Shown here: positions 1 through 11,283 of the stretch, one piece after another
How the letters are laid out: the number at the start of each line of letters is the position of its first letter
How positions within the stretch are numbered: the first letter of the stretch is position 1
From: Stratiolaelaps scimitus
Lineage: Eukaryota > Arthropoda > Arachnida > Mesostigmata > Laelapidae
Direction: 5' to 3'
Assembly (NCBI GenBank): GCA_019614645.1
Contig: JABWDB010000018.1
Coordinates: 806,001 to 870,000, forward strand
Length of the DNA stretch: 64,000 nt
Notes under the pieces: model-generated
The model's input: only the letters and a program-made list of their open reading frames with translations
Database searches by the model: none
Told to the model about the DNA's origin: nothing
Made by a program: the position numbers and the translations under genes

Positions 1-175
1 CAGCAGCAGCACCAAGCAGAAGTTTATTCAAAAAATTTAGAAGTATAGAAACAATCACGAATGATTCCTGACATGCGCGCCCGCGGCAGTATGGACCCCG
101 TAGCTTTATTGGGGACACCAATACAATGCAGCTGCGAGTACATGATGATACAGTCATCAACGAGCAAGATCATAC

Positions 176-335
176 CTAGCGATAACGCCGGAAAGACATC
201 ACCAAGATACTGTACAAAGCTTGATATAACAAATTTGATAAATCTTGAAATATTGGCGATAAGGAAATTTCCCCAATACGATTTAATCACCGCTGACGGT
301 TGCCCTTGTTTGGGCATCAATAGGCTATCCTTCGC
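176..335 (-). CDS. possible internal coding exon, unidentified (weak)
   Basis: The minus strand is open from about 335 downwards and would encode roughly 53 residues containing a hydrophobic stretch (FLIANISRFIKFVISSFV). It is bounded by an acceptor-like TTGAGCAG at 336-343 and a donor-like CTAG|GTATGA at 171-175. If real it would lie downstream in the same direction as the proline-rich exon at 2027-2343, but its start phase does not match that exon directly, so other exons would be needed between them. The frame remains open past the donor to a TAA that falls inside an AATAAA-like signal near position 22, so a terminal exon is an alternative. I do not recognise the protein. Confidence 0.2.
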
Positions 336-351
336 CTGCTCAATATAAACA

Positions 352-2026
352 AATATGATACAGCTATGACCGATAGAACCTAGGTTCGCTAGTGCACCCC
401 CGAATGCGAAGAAACTTTAGATGACAAACCTAGAGCGGCGAAATATAGACATCCAAATCGATGTTCCATGGATGAATATCATTGAAACTGTCCATGGAAA
501 TTATCATGTTTTCAATCGTGTTTGGGAAGCGATTCCTATGAAAGAGGCGGGTTTGCACATGCAACAAGCATTGATTTAGAAGGACAAAGCGCGTGCCCAC
601 AAATTGAATTTGAGCCAAATTGACAGCGTACCTTTTCGAGGTTGTGGAACATCCCCGTATCCTCAAGAAGCCTAACTCCTTTCTAACTGTCGACCTATCC
701 TTCTCACCTCAGTCGGTATTCGAAGGAAATTCAAATACTGGTTAGACTCTTCAGGTCAAACTTCCAACTGCAGATCGCGTAAAACTTGAATCGAGACACG
801 GTTGCGTAATGCGGCTGTGTCTCGCTGCGATTTCTAATGTGGAGTTCACAGCAGGCGAAATAGAACTGGTCCAGATGTGCAACATATTTTGCATTATCCA
901 AAGCCAATCGGTTAGTGGAGACCGTTGATATTTAGTGAAAATGTTCCGCTCAATGAAATGCGAGAGCGTTTCATGACTGAAGAAAAAATCTAGAGACGCC
1001 CAGGTCTCCCGTTTATTGGGGCTCACCTAATTAAGCGCTATCGGTGTGCATGTTGAGAAACATGTCTCGAGGATTTTTTGTATAGAGGTATGCTCTTATT
1101 TCATATGATTGTATGTCTTAAGATAAACAATAATTAGAGAAGTAGTTGTGATCGAAGTATCAGGCTAAGGCATTCATTCTCCCGACCGATGGCGGTGGTA
1201 TTGCCTCTCTGCCTCACAGCAGGCAGATCTTAATAATTAATCTTAAAAGTGATATATTTTAGTCGACGTCCACATTTTTCTGAATACGTCACATTGCAAT
1301 CCATAAAGGGTAGCTACTTAACAATGCAAACCTGGATGGAAGTGCTAAAATGACGGCCTTTATCGAAGATCATAGTATAGGGTGATTTCTTAAACCTCGC
1401 AAGGTTTAGACTAAGACCCATGTAATTATAGTCCTATAGGTTCTATACCCCAAATATTTAATTGGTGATGTAAAATACGCCGACGTCAATTAGATCAAAG
1501 GAAGCAATAGATGTCACAATGAGATATAGTAACGCAAAATAGTAAATATTCATCCATTGAGAATTATTTAAGAGCATAGTCTCCGTGCGTTTGAAGAAAA
1601 TTTTCTCCTCTAAAAAAAAAAAGAAAAAAGCATGGTCTGCAATATGCGAATCTGTATTTGACGAAGTTACCAGTGCACGACATATCCAAAAAATGGTGAA
1701 GAATCAGGAAAGCGTCACACCATGCCGGGTCAGAACGATTTTGAACAAGACTACGTATGGTCTTGCTTGATGCGGTTGCATCTGAAACAGGCTGAATTCT
1801 TATGGGTGCACAGTTCGCTGGCCAGGGCGCTTAAGTCTCTGCAGCGTGGCATAGAATGAGGGCAAGAAATCAGAGTTGTTCAAGGTCCTATTCAAGAGTC
1901 ACACGTATGATTTCTTATCAAAGTGCGATCACAATTAGTCACCCGAATAGACGTACGCGGTCATGAACTCAAATCGTTTACGTGAGAGAACAGTGTCCAT
2001 AATGTGAGCTTTTGAACGTGACTTAC
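352..2026. other. no convincing gene; retroposon tail near the right part
   Basis: I see no gene that can be supported here. A 47-codon plus-strand ORF at 421-564 looks mildly protein-like but has no recognisable family. The segment 1578-1638 is a short retroposon tail followed by poly(A), listed separately. Confidence 0.5.
1578..1638 (+). repeat. retroposon 3' tail with poly(A), copy 1
   Basis: The words TCCGTGCGTTTGAAGAA and TTTTCTCCT, followed by an A-rich tract, recur at 36334-36370 as TCCGTGCGTTTGAAGAA, TTTCCTCCT and poly(A). The shared segment is about 30 bp and stops at the A tail. That is what the 3' ends of two retroposed copies of one element look like. Upstream sequence is not obviously shared. 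Confidence 0.5.
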
Positions 2027-2343
2027 ATGGATTTCTCTGGAATCTCAACAAAGACGCCCACGCGGTCATTTTCCGGATGGTTTTGTAATGCCTTTTCAAT
2101 GTCGTATCTTGGAACTCTCACGGGAACTGGTATTGGTACCGGAACGGCAGAAACCGGCGGCGGCGCCTGCGGCGGTGGCGGCGGCCCTGCTTTACTTTTT
2201 GCAGGTGTTACGATTATTGACCGGGGCTTCACAGGGGGGCCTCGCACTGACTCCGCCGATCCTGACGTTGAATATGCTGTTGTGTCTCCGGACGTCACCA
2301 GTGATGATGTTGGCGAGACGGCTCCCTTCTTTGATCGATTCAT
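2027..2343 (-). CDS. probable first coding exon of a proline-rich protein (gene runs off the left edge)
   Basis: The minus strand reads an ATG at 2343, then 105 codons with no stop, and ends in a perfect donor (CCAT|GTAAGT, donor at 2026-2021), leaving phase 2. An in-frame TAA lies just upstream of the ATG and there is no good acceptor between them, so this looks like an initiating exon rather than an internal one. The N-terminal half is rich in Ser and Thr. The middle is proline-rich (GPPPPPQAPPP and a PVPIPVPV run), and the end is an ordinary globular-looking stretch (RYDIEKALQNHPENDRVGVF). Proline-rich tracts like this commonly bind SH3, WW or EVH1 domains, but no family is recognisable. 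The plus strand is also open over 168 codons here, mostly because of GC-rich composition. I prefer the minus strand because of the donor and the protein-like end. Confidence 0.4.
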
Positions 2344-3028
2344 TGAGTTGATTTATCGCGGCGTGCGTTCGATCAGCTCGAGCGCCCCTTCACCTCCCCC
2401 TGACGAAACCAACCGGTGCAACTGGGCGCAAAACGGCGAAACTCTTCGCGAACTTCGTTGCTTCTCAGACACTGCGGCCGAGCACAATACACTGAACTCG
2501 TTTACGAAGGACACGTGAAGAACGGGGAAGTCCATATACAAACTTCATTGCCATACCCCATGGACGTATCATGACAAATCGCGAGAGATAGCGACGAGGA
2601 GACGTGCTCGCGTTTGCCGTCGACAGTTACCGTAAACGCTAATACATACATACAACCTATTATACGTGAGATCTTGGTTACTGCAATGGGGGCAAGTTGA
2701 CATTTTCAATCTTATGTTGTGCTACTGGGTAGCTTCGAGGTTCGGAGGTTGTCTTTTTTTCGACTAACTCAAAAGATGGTCGTATTGCCGTATAGGCCAC
2801 TTATTAGCTACAACTGCTTCATCGAAGTCCACCGTCAATTCTGTCGTGTGATAACAGGTGATATCCTGTCGGTGGTCGTGCCGAAGATTCTGCTCTACAT
2901 CTCCCGCTGGTCAAACAGAGACCACGGGACCCATGACTATTTAGCAGGTCAAAAATTACGCTGCGATAGAGTCGTGAGGTAGCTGCTACAACCTTCAATA
3001 TAAGAAAATAATTTGAGCTTCGAGACCT

Positions 3029-3124
3029 TAGCGCTACACCTTAGCTGACAAGTACGCGATATTTATGCTTTATATAAAGCCTATAAATATCACTTATCTG
3101 TGAGCTGAGGCGTAGCGCTTTATA
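3029..3124. repeat. imperfect inverted repeat, ~47-bp arms (hairpin or MITE-like)
   Basis: The left arm starts TTAGCGCTACACCTTAGCTG and the reverse complement of the right arm starts AAAGCGCTACGCCTCAGCTC. Both continue through GATATTTAT to a central GCTTTATATAAAGC palindrome (3067-3080). About 80 percent of positions pair, and there is one short bulge. The layout fits a foldback or MITE element, or a transcribed hairpin such as a microRNA precursor. Nothing distinguishes these without expression data or a copy search. Confidence 0.6.
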
Positions 3125-3520
3125 TAAACAATATTTGGCTTACATAACGTATCATACATTTTCCTTGCTTGGAAATGCTTCAGCTAATGACAAAAGGATA
3201 GTCAATGGCCGTTCGCGAGTTGTGGGAGTTGTTCAGTACCGAATGGTCACTCAACAACCCCTGAATTAGAACTTGGTACAAACGAGTTGACGGAGCGGCA
3301 TTGTTTACACAGGGCCGATGACAGGTGATCATACACTTGTTAGTTACGTAAATTGTTGCATAATTTCATCAGCATACATACATAATATAACACCAGCATA
3401 TATACATAATATAACATCAGCATATATATATATACAAAAAATATATTCATTTCTATGTTTTATGTTAATAGATTCTGAACTGATTTACAACAAACGTATA
3501 AATTCATACGATCGACATTA

Positions 3521-3524
<4 letters not shown>

Positions 3525-3560
<36 letters not shown>

Positions 3561-3566
3561 TATACA
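3525..3566. repeat. (TA)n microsatellite
   Basis: About 42 bp of alternating T and A, with one interruption by CA. Confidence 0.9.
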
Positions 3567-3847
3567 GTGTGAGAGGAGTGGGTTTACAGTAGAGTAGGGT
3601 CTAAGTTTACAGCTACGAAGAGTAGGCTTACAGTAAGAAAAAAGTGGGTTTAGAGTTCAAATCGATGCTGCTCCAATTTTTATCCTACTTTTTCGTCACT
3701 ATAAACCTGTTGCTTTCCCATTAGTATACTTTCGTACCCACTCCACTCTAAGCCTACATCCTTACATATATCTAGCTAAATACCCCTATTCATTAAGTCT
3801 AAGCACTTCGCAGGAGACCACATGATTAATTTCCATTCTGTTATTAC

Positions 3848-3888
3848 ATAATAATAATAATAATAATTATTATTATTATTATTATTAC
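3848..3888. repeat. (AAT)n joined to (ATT)n, a self-complementary microsatellite
   Basis: Six AAT units are followed directly by about seven ATT units, so the tract is its own inverted repeat and can form a hairpin. Confidence 0.85.
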
Positions 3889-5080
3889 ACAATAGCTGCT
3901 TGAAAAACAACTGTCTGTTCCAGTGGTTGGACTCCTTCTTCTTCTTCTTTGGCGTCCACATCCACAAGAGTATGCATGCACATATCCATGAAAGCGGTTT
4001 TCGCTGTTCCACACAAATTGCAGCTCGTGGCTGGAAGGCAGGAGACGGGAATGTATGCCGACGTCCGTAGCGACACTATCGCGAACGCTATACATGGGAG
4101 AAGTTAAGGGTCGAGAAGAGGCAAGTAATGGTAGCAGAACGGAGACCGCGGACGGGTCGGCATTGCGCGGTCATTTGGGTGAGACGCCTTCGCGCTGCCT
4201 TCTCCTGGGGCCGCAAGGTACGTCTGCCGCCTCAAGCATTTCGCATACAAGCTTGACGCCACACAAACGTTGAGCCGTGGCGAGAATAGATGGTGTGCAT
4301 ATTCCTGGCGATCATTGTGGCTACCAGGAAGCCATGCACTGTGTCAAGGAGCATGCAGCAAGACAGGAATTGCATGACCAGGGGAGTGCTATGCAAATTG
4401 GCCTGCTTCGCTCTCATTTAGTTCTGTCGGTGGCCTTGGGAATGCTACGGCGACGCCGGGTGCCTATTTACTGAATACTCTCAAGATGACGGCGTCATAT
4501 TGTGCTAGCCGTATATACGGGAGGTGTCTGCAAGAATCGTACGAAGTACAGTAGACATTTTGCTCATCTGAACGGGGGAGGATGGCACCACTTTATGCAT
4601 TTACGTAAATTTTCCCTTTTTAGATAAATTAACCATCATCCAGCCCGACACACGTAAGTATCGACAGTAAAATGGACAACTCTGTGCAACTTTATATAAT
4701 ACATGCCAACACAGCACAAGCTTGTACGCGTTGGCCGTATCTTGTCGTTGCTTACCAGATGATACCGTAATCATGTAGGAAGGCCATTACACGCATTGGT
4801 AATAACAGGTGCCTATGCAATACAAGCATGACTAGTGCAAAAATAGATATTAGCCTCGCCAGAATTTGAATTTTGTACAGTCTGAAAGATGTTTGCGAAC
4901 GCTCTCTTATATTCTGCCACATTATTTGATACTGTTATATAATAACATGTTTTAATGTTACAATGTATAGTAATTGAACATAGTTACCAACAAGGTTATC
5001 CTTAGACGTTTTTCCGCTGGCTTGCGGATAAATTAGATATTAGAATCATAATTTTAGATGGAGGCCGACACTCACTCGAT

Positions 5081-5262
5081 CGAGTCCGGTGCCGTGATGC
5101 ATTTTTCTGGGCTTTGCAATCGGAGGAGACACGTATGTGCATGGGTTCGATTCCACCATTGCACATTTGCATTTGAGAAGGGCGCCGTCTTCTGAGTCAA
5201 CGCCGGAAGCAGTTCCGTGGACGTTAAATGTTCAAGGCTGTGAATCAATCCTGAAAATTTAC
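5081..5262 (+). mobile_element. tRNA-derived SINE, hairpin-tail family, near full length
   Basis: The head begins CGAGTCCGGTGCCGTGATGC, matching the minus-strand copy that ends at 53911 (CGAGCCCGGTGGCCTGGTGG). A perfect tRNA-type B box, GGTTCGATTCC, follows at about 5145-5155. The body leads to the family tail CCGTGGACGTTAAATG and then a decayed form of the GGCTG...CAGCC hairpin. The RNA polymerase III promoter layout (A box, B box, unrelated tail) is diagnostic of a SINE rather than a functional tRNA gene, since no acceptor stem or anticodon arm can be folded. Confidence 0.7.
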
Positions 5263-6069
5263 CTTAGGTTGCAGGAATTCGTCCCGACAAGAATCGTAAA
5301 TATTTTGTCATTCGGCAGATGCTTTTTATAAAACTATCAGAGGGCGTTGATATTCGAAGTCGTAATAAGACAGAATATTGTTAAATAAATAAAAAAAAAA
5401 TATATATATACATATAATTCTCCATGTGAGTGCGTGCCGATGAGTTCGATGTCTTCTTATTCTATGGTTGAGTTTTATTCGGTAAAGACGTCTTTCTTTT
5501 GTGTTGGTGTCCCCGATAATGACAGTGATGCGGGCTTGTGGCAGGTTTCGCCGTTGTGCTGTTTTCCACCTCGACAATGTATACGGACACTGAACATTGT
5601 ACTGATTTTTTATGTTGTCACATCAGTTAAATTGAAATGACTAGGAATCGTAGCCATACTTTTTCAGAGATCTGACTAATTTTATTCTTTTGTTGTTTTT
5701 CGTCACTTATATCGAGTTCGATATGGCAGATTTGACTAACGCAACACAGATCAATGCTAGAAAATGATTCCGTTCACATTAAAGGCATTCGTCCTCTCGA
5801 ACTTTCCAGCTAAGCAGTCCAATATGAGATTCAACAGAATCGTCTTTCATTAAAATTCCTTGATCGCATAATCATAGGAGGCTCGATAATAAAGAGCGCG
5901 CACAGTCCATAGTTTAAGACAAGTGATGAGCTTGGCTGTGTCCCTTATCTTACACGGCTGTGTGGCAGATGTGATGCTCCACAAGGTGTTTTAATAAAGC
6001 TTGCCCCTTGATTCCTTACTATAGATAGCAGCCATTCGAGGGATGGCACGATTACGGCTCACGCGCATC

Positions 6070-6089
6070 TCGATGGATCGATCCATCGA
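6070..6089. repeat. perfect 20-bp palindrome
   Basis: TCGATGGATCGATCCATCGA reads the same on both strands. It lies just left of a second ATATCGA-rich stretch. No gene is adjacent, so a regulatory role cannot be argued. Confidence 0.6.
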
Positions 6090-7892
6090 TATATCGAACT
6101 ATTTTCAGTTAGGGGCAACGCTGAATATAGCCACGTGTGGAGAGCCAACCCAAGTGTGTGCCATTGGATAGTGAGATCCTGCTCGTCGTATACGGTGCTC
6201 GATCGTTTTCAAACATCGAACCTCGGGATTGGCTGGTACGCTTCGATCGTCGCAGAACGTCAAGGCTGTACGGGCGCCATATTAGGTGAGGTCTGAGATT
6301 GAGTGCATACTGCAGTAAACAGACGGTATATACAAGTACTGCTGACGTCGGACGTTCATCGGTGTTTACCATCTAAGAGCTTCTGGAACGCCCCGCAGTA
6401 ATGAAGCTTGTGGCCTTAATTGAGCTATCGCGCGTCAGGTGGTGCGAAGTACTCTCCGAATACTAAAGCAGGCGCCTGTTGTCGACTTAGCCTGATAGTC
6501 AGCGGGAAAGGGGGGGGGGGCAACGTATCCGAATGCTTGTTTTTTTTTCTAATTACGGAAGCAGCAACTCTGTTCACAGCTCCGCGCTTACAGAGTCATT
6601 TGAGCGGATGAGGTGACACCGCCCTGATTTTTAGATGAACTAAAAGGATCAGCTTTAATTTCTCTTCCATTTACATTGATCTGTACCACGTTTAATTGAT
6701 TTTTCCCGTGATAAGTTTCAGTACGACTTCGCTATGTTCAGCATGCAATTTGTCTGCTGTATCCGTTTGTGCATTTAGCCATATGTATGTTATTGAGACA
6801 ACGACAACAGAAGCCGTACGTACGCTTATTTGGATTAACAAAAATATATAGTATTATAAGCAGTGCCGGCTGACGATGATGACAAAGAGTACTCAAAATT
6901 GAAGCAAACTTCTATTAAAATATGGCACTGGTATTGTTGTTTGCTTGCTTGTTCTCTGTTTCTGTAAAGAGAATTCAACATTTTGTGTAAGCGTCCTTTG
7001 TACTAGTCGCTTGATAAGGGGTCACAATACTGTTCATTCTAGGCAATAACATGCGCTTGAAGAAGGAATACAGTGATCGTATGGTTTGTGCTAAAAATGA
7101 ATTGGGCTCTCCACTCGTCATAGGGTATTCTATCAGTTTCAATCGGAAGATTATTTAGGTATCTGCAGTAAGACTCTGCTCTAAGTGACACAGCCAACGT
7201 TGTCACGTAGCTAATTCACTATTCGACCCAAAGCATATCACGGCTATCTCGCTCTTGTCAGTATAGGCCGTCGTAGCTTATTATAACCGCCCGCCAACCG
7301 TCCAACACCGTCGCCCATCCAAAAACCAAGCTGCGGGTAGAATCTGAGATTCGGCGTCGTGTCGTCTCGATTTGTAACCGCCTTAAAAGGAGCTTCTTTT
7401 ATATGCGGCTCTCGTTCGCATCCTAAAAACTGCTGGCTAGACATTGTTCGTACGAGTATTTATACAGTTTAGAGGGCAGCAAATTGGTAACTGGCGTACA
7501 AGGCTAGCAAGCAGAGTTAAAACAGATGTACAGCATCGATCTGATGAAGGAGAGGATTTAGCAGGAACTCACAGGTGGATTTTTGGTGGTTGATCTTTTC
7601 TTGCTGAATTGGATTTTTTTGATTCTAAATGTCAAGTACAGCAACAGTTGCCCCTTGTCGAGAGTGAACATTTCATCGGTTATTTTACACACGATGGTGT
7701 CCTTCGATTTGCAAATGGTGTGACAACTAAATGCATGTTCATTGATCTAGATATGCATTGAACTCTCTCCGCTATTTGTATTATTAGTTACCTTCAACGC
7801 GACAGTTGTGATAAATTAAATATGATGATAATGATATGATAGTGATCTATTGCAATCGATGTAACGTCTCTGTTGGATAAATATAAATTTTC

Positions 7893-7968
7893 TCAGCCCC
7901 GGTCCCAGCTAATCCCCCCCCCATAATCCCTAGAAATAACTCCTAATTATTGTATGTTTGAATAAATA
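7893..7968 (+). mobile_element. LINE 3' terminal fragment, copy 1
   Basis: The sequence runs from GCCCCGGTCCCAGCTAATCC through ATCCCTAGAAATAACTCCTA to TGTTTGAATAAAT. It matches the segment at 57829-57905, where the same text directly follows a LINE C-terminal reading frame. Only the extreme 3' end is present, as expected from 5' truncation during target-primed reverse transcription. Confidence 0.65.
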
Positions 7969-9245
7969 CGAAGTAATCGTTTTCTGATATATCTGATCGC
8001 ACCCAACTTGTATCCAAGATATGTCAGATGTCAACATACGTCAAGTATATTATCCCTCACAGGACGCGTGCCTCCCAAAACTTATTTTTACTGAAATGCC
8101 GAATAAGATGATAATTTTCCATTTCCAATATGATCCAGTGATGGAAGGTGGTCTATGTCCAGGCGCCGAGATACCGGTAGGCTTCCAAACAATATATATT
8201 ACATATGATGTATATATATTTGCAAGATCGGAATCCTGATGATGGTACACGTGCTGCGTGAGTGTGTGCTCTTCTCAAATTAACAACCTCTGGTGTCAGA
8301 TCGATCGCTTGACATAAGTACAGCTTCGTGTAGATTTATGAGCAGGCGTCAGTGTGTTCATGCAATTCCGAATTATGATAGGGGTTTCGCTTCACAGATG
8401 GTGCAGATGAACATCATCGTAGAAGGATTTCCGCTTTTTTTCGTTCGTACATTGATACCAAACAAGATTATCCTATAGTGCCGAACGCAGTTCGAGTTGA
8501 GCTTCATCTATCCTTTCAGTATGAGGCTTGCCCAGTAATCTGCAGTAGGGGCCCGAGTAAACGTCTGCATAGGTATCTGCCTGAGAAGGTCATGACACCC
8601 CATAAGCGGTGTCATTTTTGTTTGCCCACTGAGCGGACCGTTGAGCAGTGGGAACCCACCCTTCGCTGGTCGTTCAGAGAGGGCATTTCGAAAGCACGTG
8701 CGCCAGCTGCAAGCTCGATTTAAGACGGACGGACTCAGTCACTCCGAAGAACTTATATCGTCACGGGTCTCCATCTTGCGTTCTCGGTTCATTTGCTTGG
8801 GAAAAGAATGAAAGTAACTGGCCTGCCGCCCGCCTCCCTTCCACTGCCGTATATTGACTATGGCAAAATATACCAGAGGAACATACGGCCTATTTGAAAG
8901 GGCACAAAAAAAAGCGCGACCTTATGGTCCTGTCCGGCGCAGTCGAACAGGCGTCGGCGGTGGGGGGTCCGAGAGCGCTGCTTCGTATGGGGATATAATT
9001 CTCGCATCAGCGAACGATTTTCAACAAGGCCCTGCGTCGTCAGCTCGTGTGTCGCCCCGTTGGATTACCTTGATTTTTTTACAAAAGAGCAAATCAAAGT
9101 CGATTTTCGCGAACGCGCCTTTTTCTTCTTCTTCTGCTCTGCAACGCACTCAACACATTGAGCGGCTGAAGCATGTACGAATGTACGAATCTGGGACCAC
9201 GATATTGTAAAACTTTGGTCATGTATGATTAAACCATTCCTCGGC

Positions 9246-9248
<3 letters not shown>

Positions 9249-9288
<40 letters not shown>
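9249..9288. repeat. (TA)n microsatellite
   Basis: About 40 bp of uninterrupted TA. It lies about 75 bp upstream of a LINE 3' fragment. Confidence 0.9.
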
Positions 9289-9289
<1 letters not shown>

Positions 9290-9361
9290 TTAAAAGAATA
9301 TAAGTATAACTACTGCCTGTCATCATAGCTGAGCTAATTTAAGCCGTGTCGAAAGTATAAT

Positions 9362-9408
9362 ATTTCCCTAGAAATAATTCTTAACTAGTGTACGTTTGAA
9401 TAAATTTC
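9362..9408 (+). mobile_element. LINE 3' terminal fragment, copy 2 (very short)
   Basis: It shares CCCTAGAAATAATTC and GTTTGAATAAAT with the fragments at 7893 and 57829, with a few substitutions. Only about 45 bp remain. Confidence 0.55.
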
Positions 9409-11191
9409 TCTGACTATAGCCACAGCCAGTCTCGACTATCGAGGGCAAGAGGTGACGATTTTTCTTCGAGGACTTCTCGTAGTAACAACGAGAAATGTCT
9501 GATGGGAGAAGAGTTGGAGGCGCCAACCCAAAGATCAAGTTCATTATTAGCGAATGTGTGGTCCGTTTATTTAGTGTTTATCTTAGTTTGTTCACTGTTT
9601 GTTAACTTCGGCAATTTCACTGAACGTTTCGAAATCTTGAACTGTTGAGAACGTGAATGTTCAGTACTATATTTTGCGGCATTTCCGGCGGAGGGACACT
9701 TATACTCTGTTTGATTGTACGAAATATTCTGCTTGATTAGGAACGTCAGCAGTGAGAATTTGGGAGATGATTAATGATAGAGAAATGCTGCTACCGGAGT
9801 CACTTTCATGAATTTTGAGACTACTGCACGAAACAAGTCAAGAAGTTTTGGGGACGCCATTAAGAGAAAATCGTGGCATCATCGCGATGGCCGATCAATA
9901 TGTAGCCTTTCCTTTATTTGTTATATTGGAAACACGATAAATGGTGCCCAATTTTTATACAACTATATACGCTCCAATTAATGAATCAACTATACTTAGA
10001 GAATACCGGAGACTACATGTGATAGACACTTCTCTGGGCAACCTAAGAGAACCATGTATTACGCTGCAGTGTTTAGAGTGGCAGTAAAGTATTTTTCAAT
10101 TTTAAAAAATTGCCTAAAAATGAAAAATATTAATTTTCTCAAAAACTACACATGCGACGAAATATACGAATAATACAATACGATCCAGCCCTCCAAAATT
10201 AACTTGGTTACAGGTGACGTCCCTCTTTGAATTATAACCAAGTAATATTTCATACAATGGGAATGTATTTAATAGATACACTCGCTTGATACCCGTGACG
10301 CTTTGTTTGAGTATGTTTTCACCTAAAACACGCACGTGATCATTTCAATGCAAAAGCGTTATGATAATTATTGGCGACTAATTATTATTATTACTGTTAT
10401 TTTATTTTACGGGTCAATCTGCACTATATCATCGAAGAGAGATAGCAGCGATTGTGTGTCTACAAAACTTCCTGCCAGCGGCTGGATCTCTGCGTAACTT
10501 GTCTTGTAGACTAAAGGTAAAACCTCGAATTAAATAAGTGGTTAAGACCGATTCGGTAGACGCCAAAGAAAAACGCTTACCGCGTACAAAGTTTGGTGGG
10601 GTAGCCCCAAAATAGGATTCTATCCTATGTGGCTGAAACGCTGAAATGCAGCGGACTGTGTATTGCTGTTTGAGCAGCAGCGGCAGCACCAGCAGGGTTT
10701 CTGTGGCAGCCGCACCGAGCACTTGATTTCGTCGAGTGCGTCCCGATTCCGCTCGCCAGCAGACTCTGTTGGGGCGCCCCCTTTAAAACCACTGAAGCGA
10801 GATCCCCTCCTCGTGCCGAAGGAGGGGAACCTTACCCGTTTCTACGGCGTGCTGTTTAACTTTAAGCAAAGCTAAGAGCCATTTATTTAAGAAGCTCGAG
10901 AGTTCTTCTTAATGAAAGTGCCTCTTGCCTCAATGTCGTGTTATGCCCGAACTAGCCCGAATTGAGGTGGGCTTCAGTGAGGATCCGTCGAAGGTTAACC
11001 CACGCATACGCAATGCGCGTTACACATTTCGGAAGGAGATCGCAAACAGTTGGACAGTCGGAGTAAAACACGTGATGCAGTATAGTGTGAATGATGTTTG
11101 AATGACTTTTGTGAGGTTCCAAAAGTCTGACGCACAGTAGGACTTTCCAGATGGTGACACAATGTTAATTCACCCCCTGTGACAATACATA

Positions 11192-11196
<5 letters not shown>

Positions 11197-11278
<82 letters not shown>
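11197..11278. repeat. long (TA)n microsatellite
   Basis: About 82 bp of almost pure TA, the longest such tract in the window. Confidence 0.95.

Positions 11279-11283
<5 letters not shown>

Larger units (their letters stand above)
2344..5080. other. non-coding: 5' flank of the minus-strand gene, hairpin and microsatellites
   Basis: No coding sequence can be supported. The part next to 2343 would be 5' UTR and promoter of the minus-strand gene. The segment holds the 95-bp hairpin (3029-3124), a (TA)n tract and an (AAT)n/(ATT)n inverted repeat, all listed separately. Confidence 0.5.
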
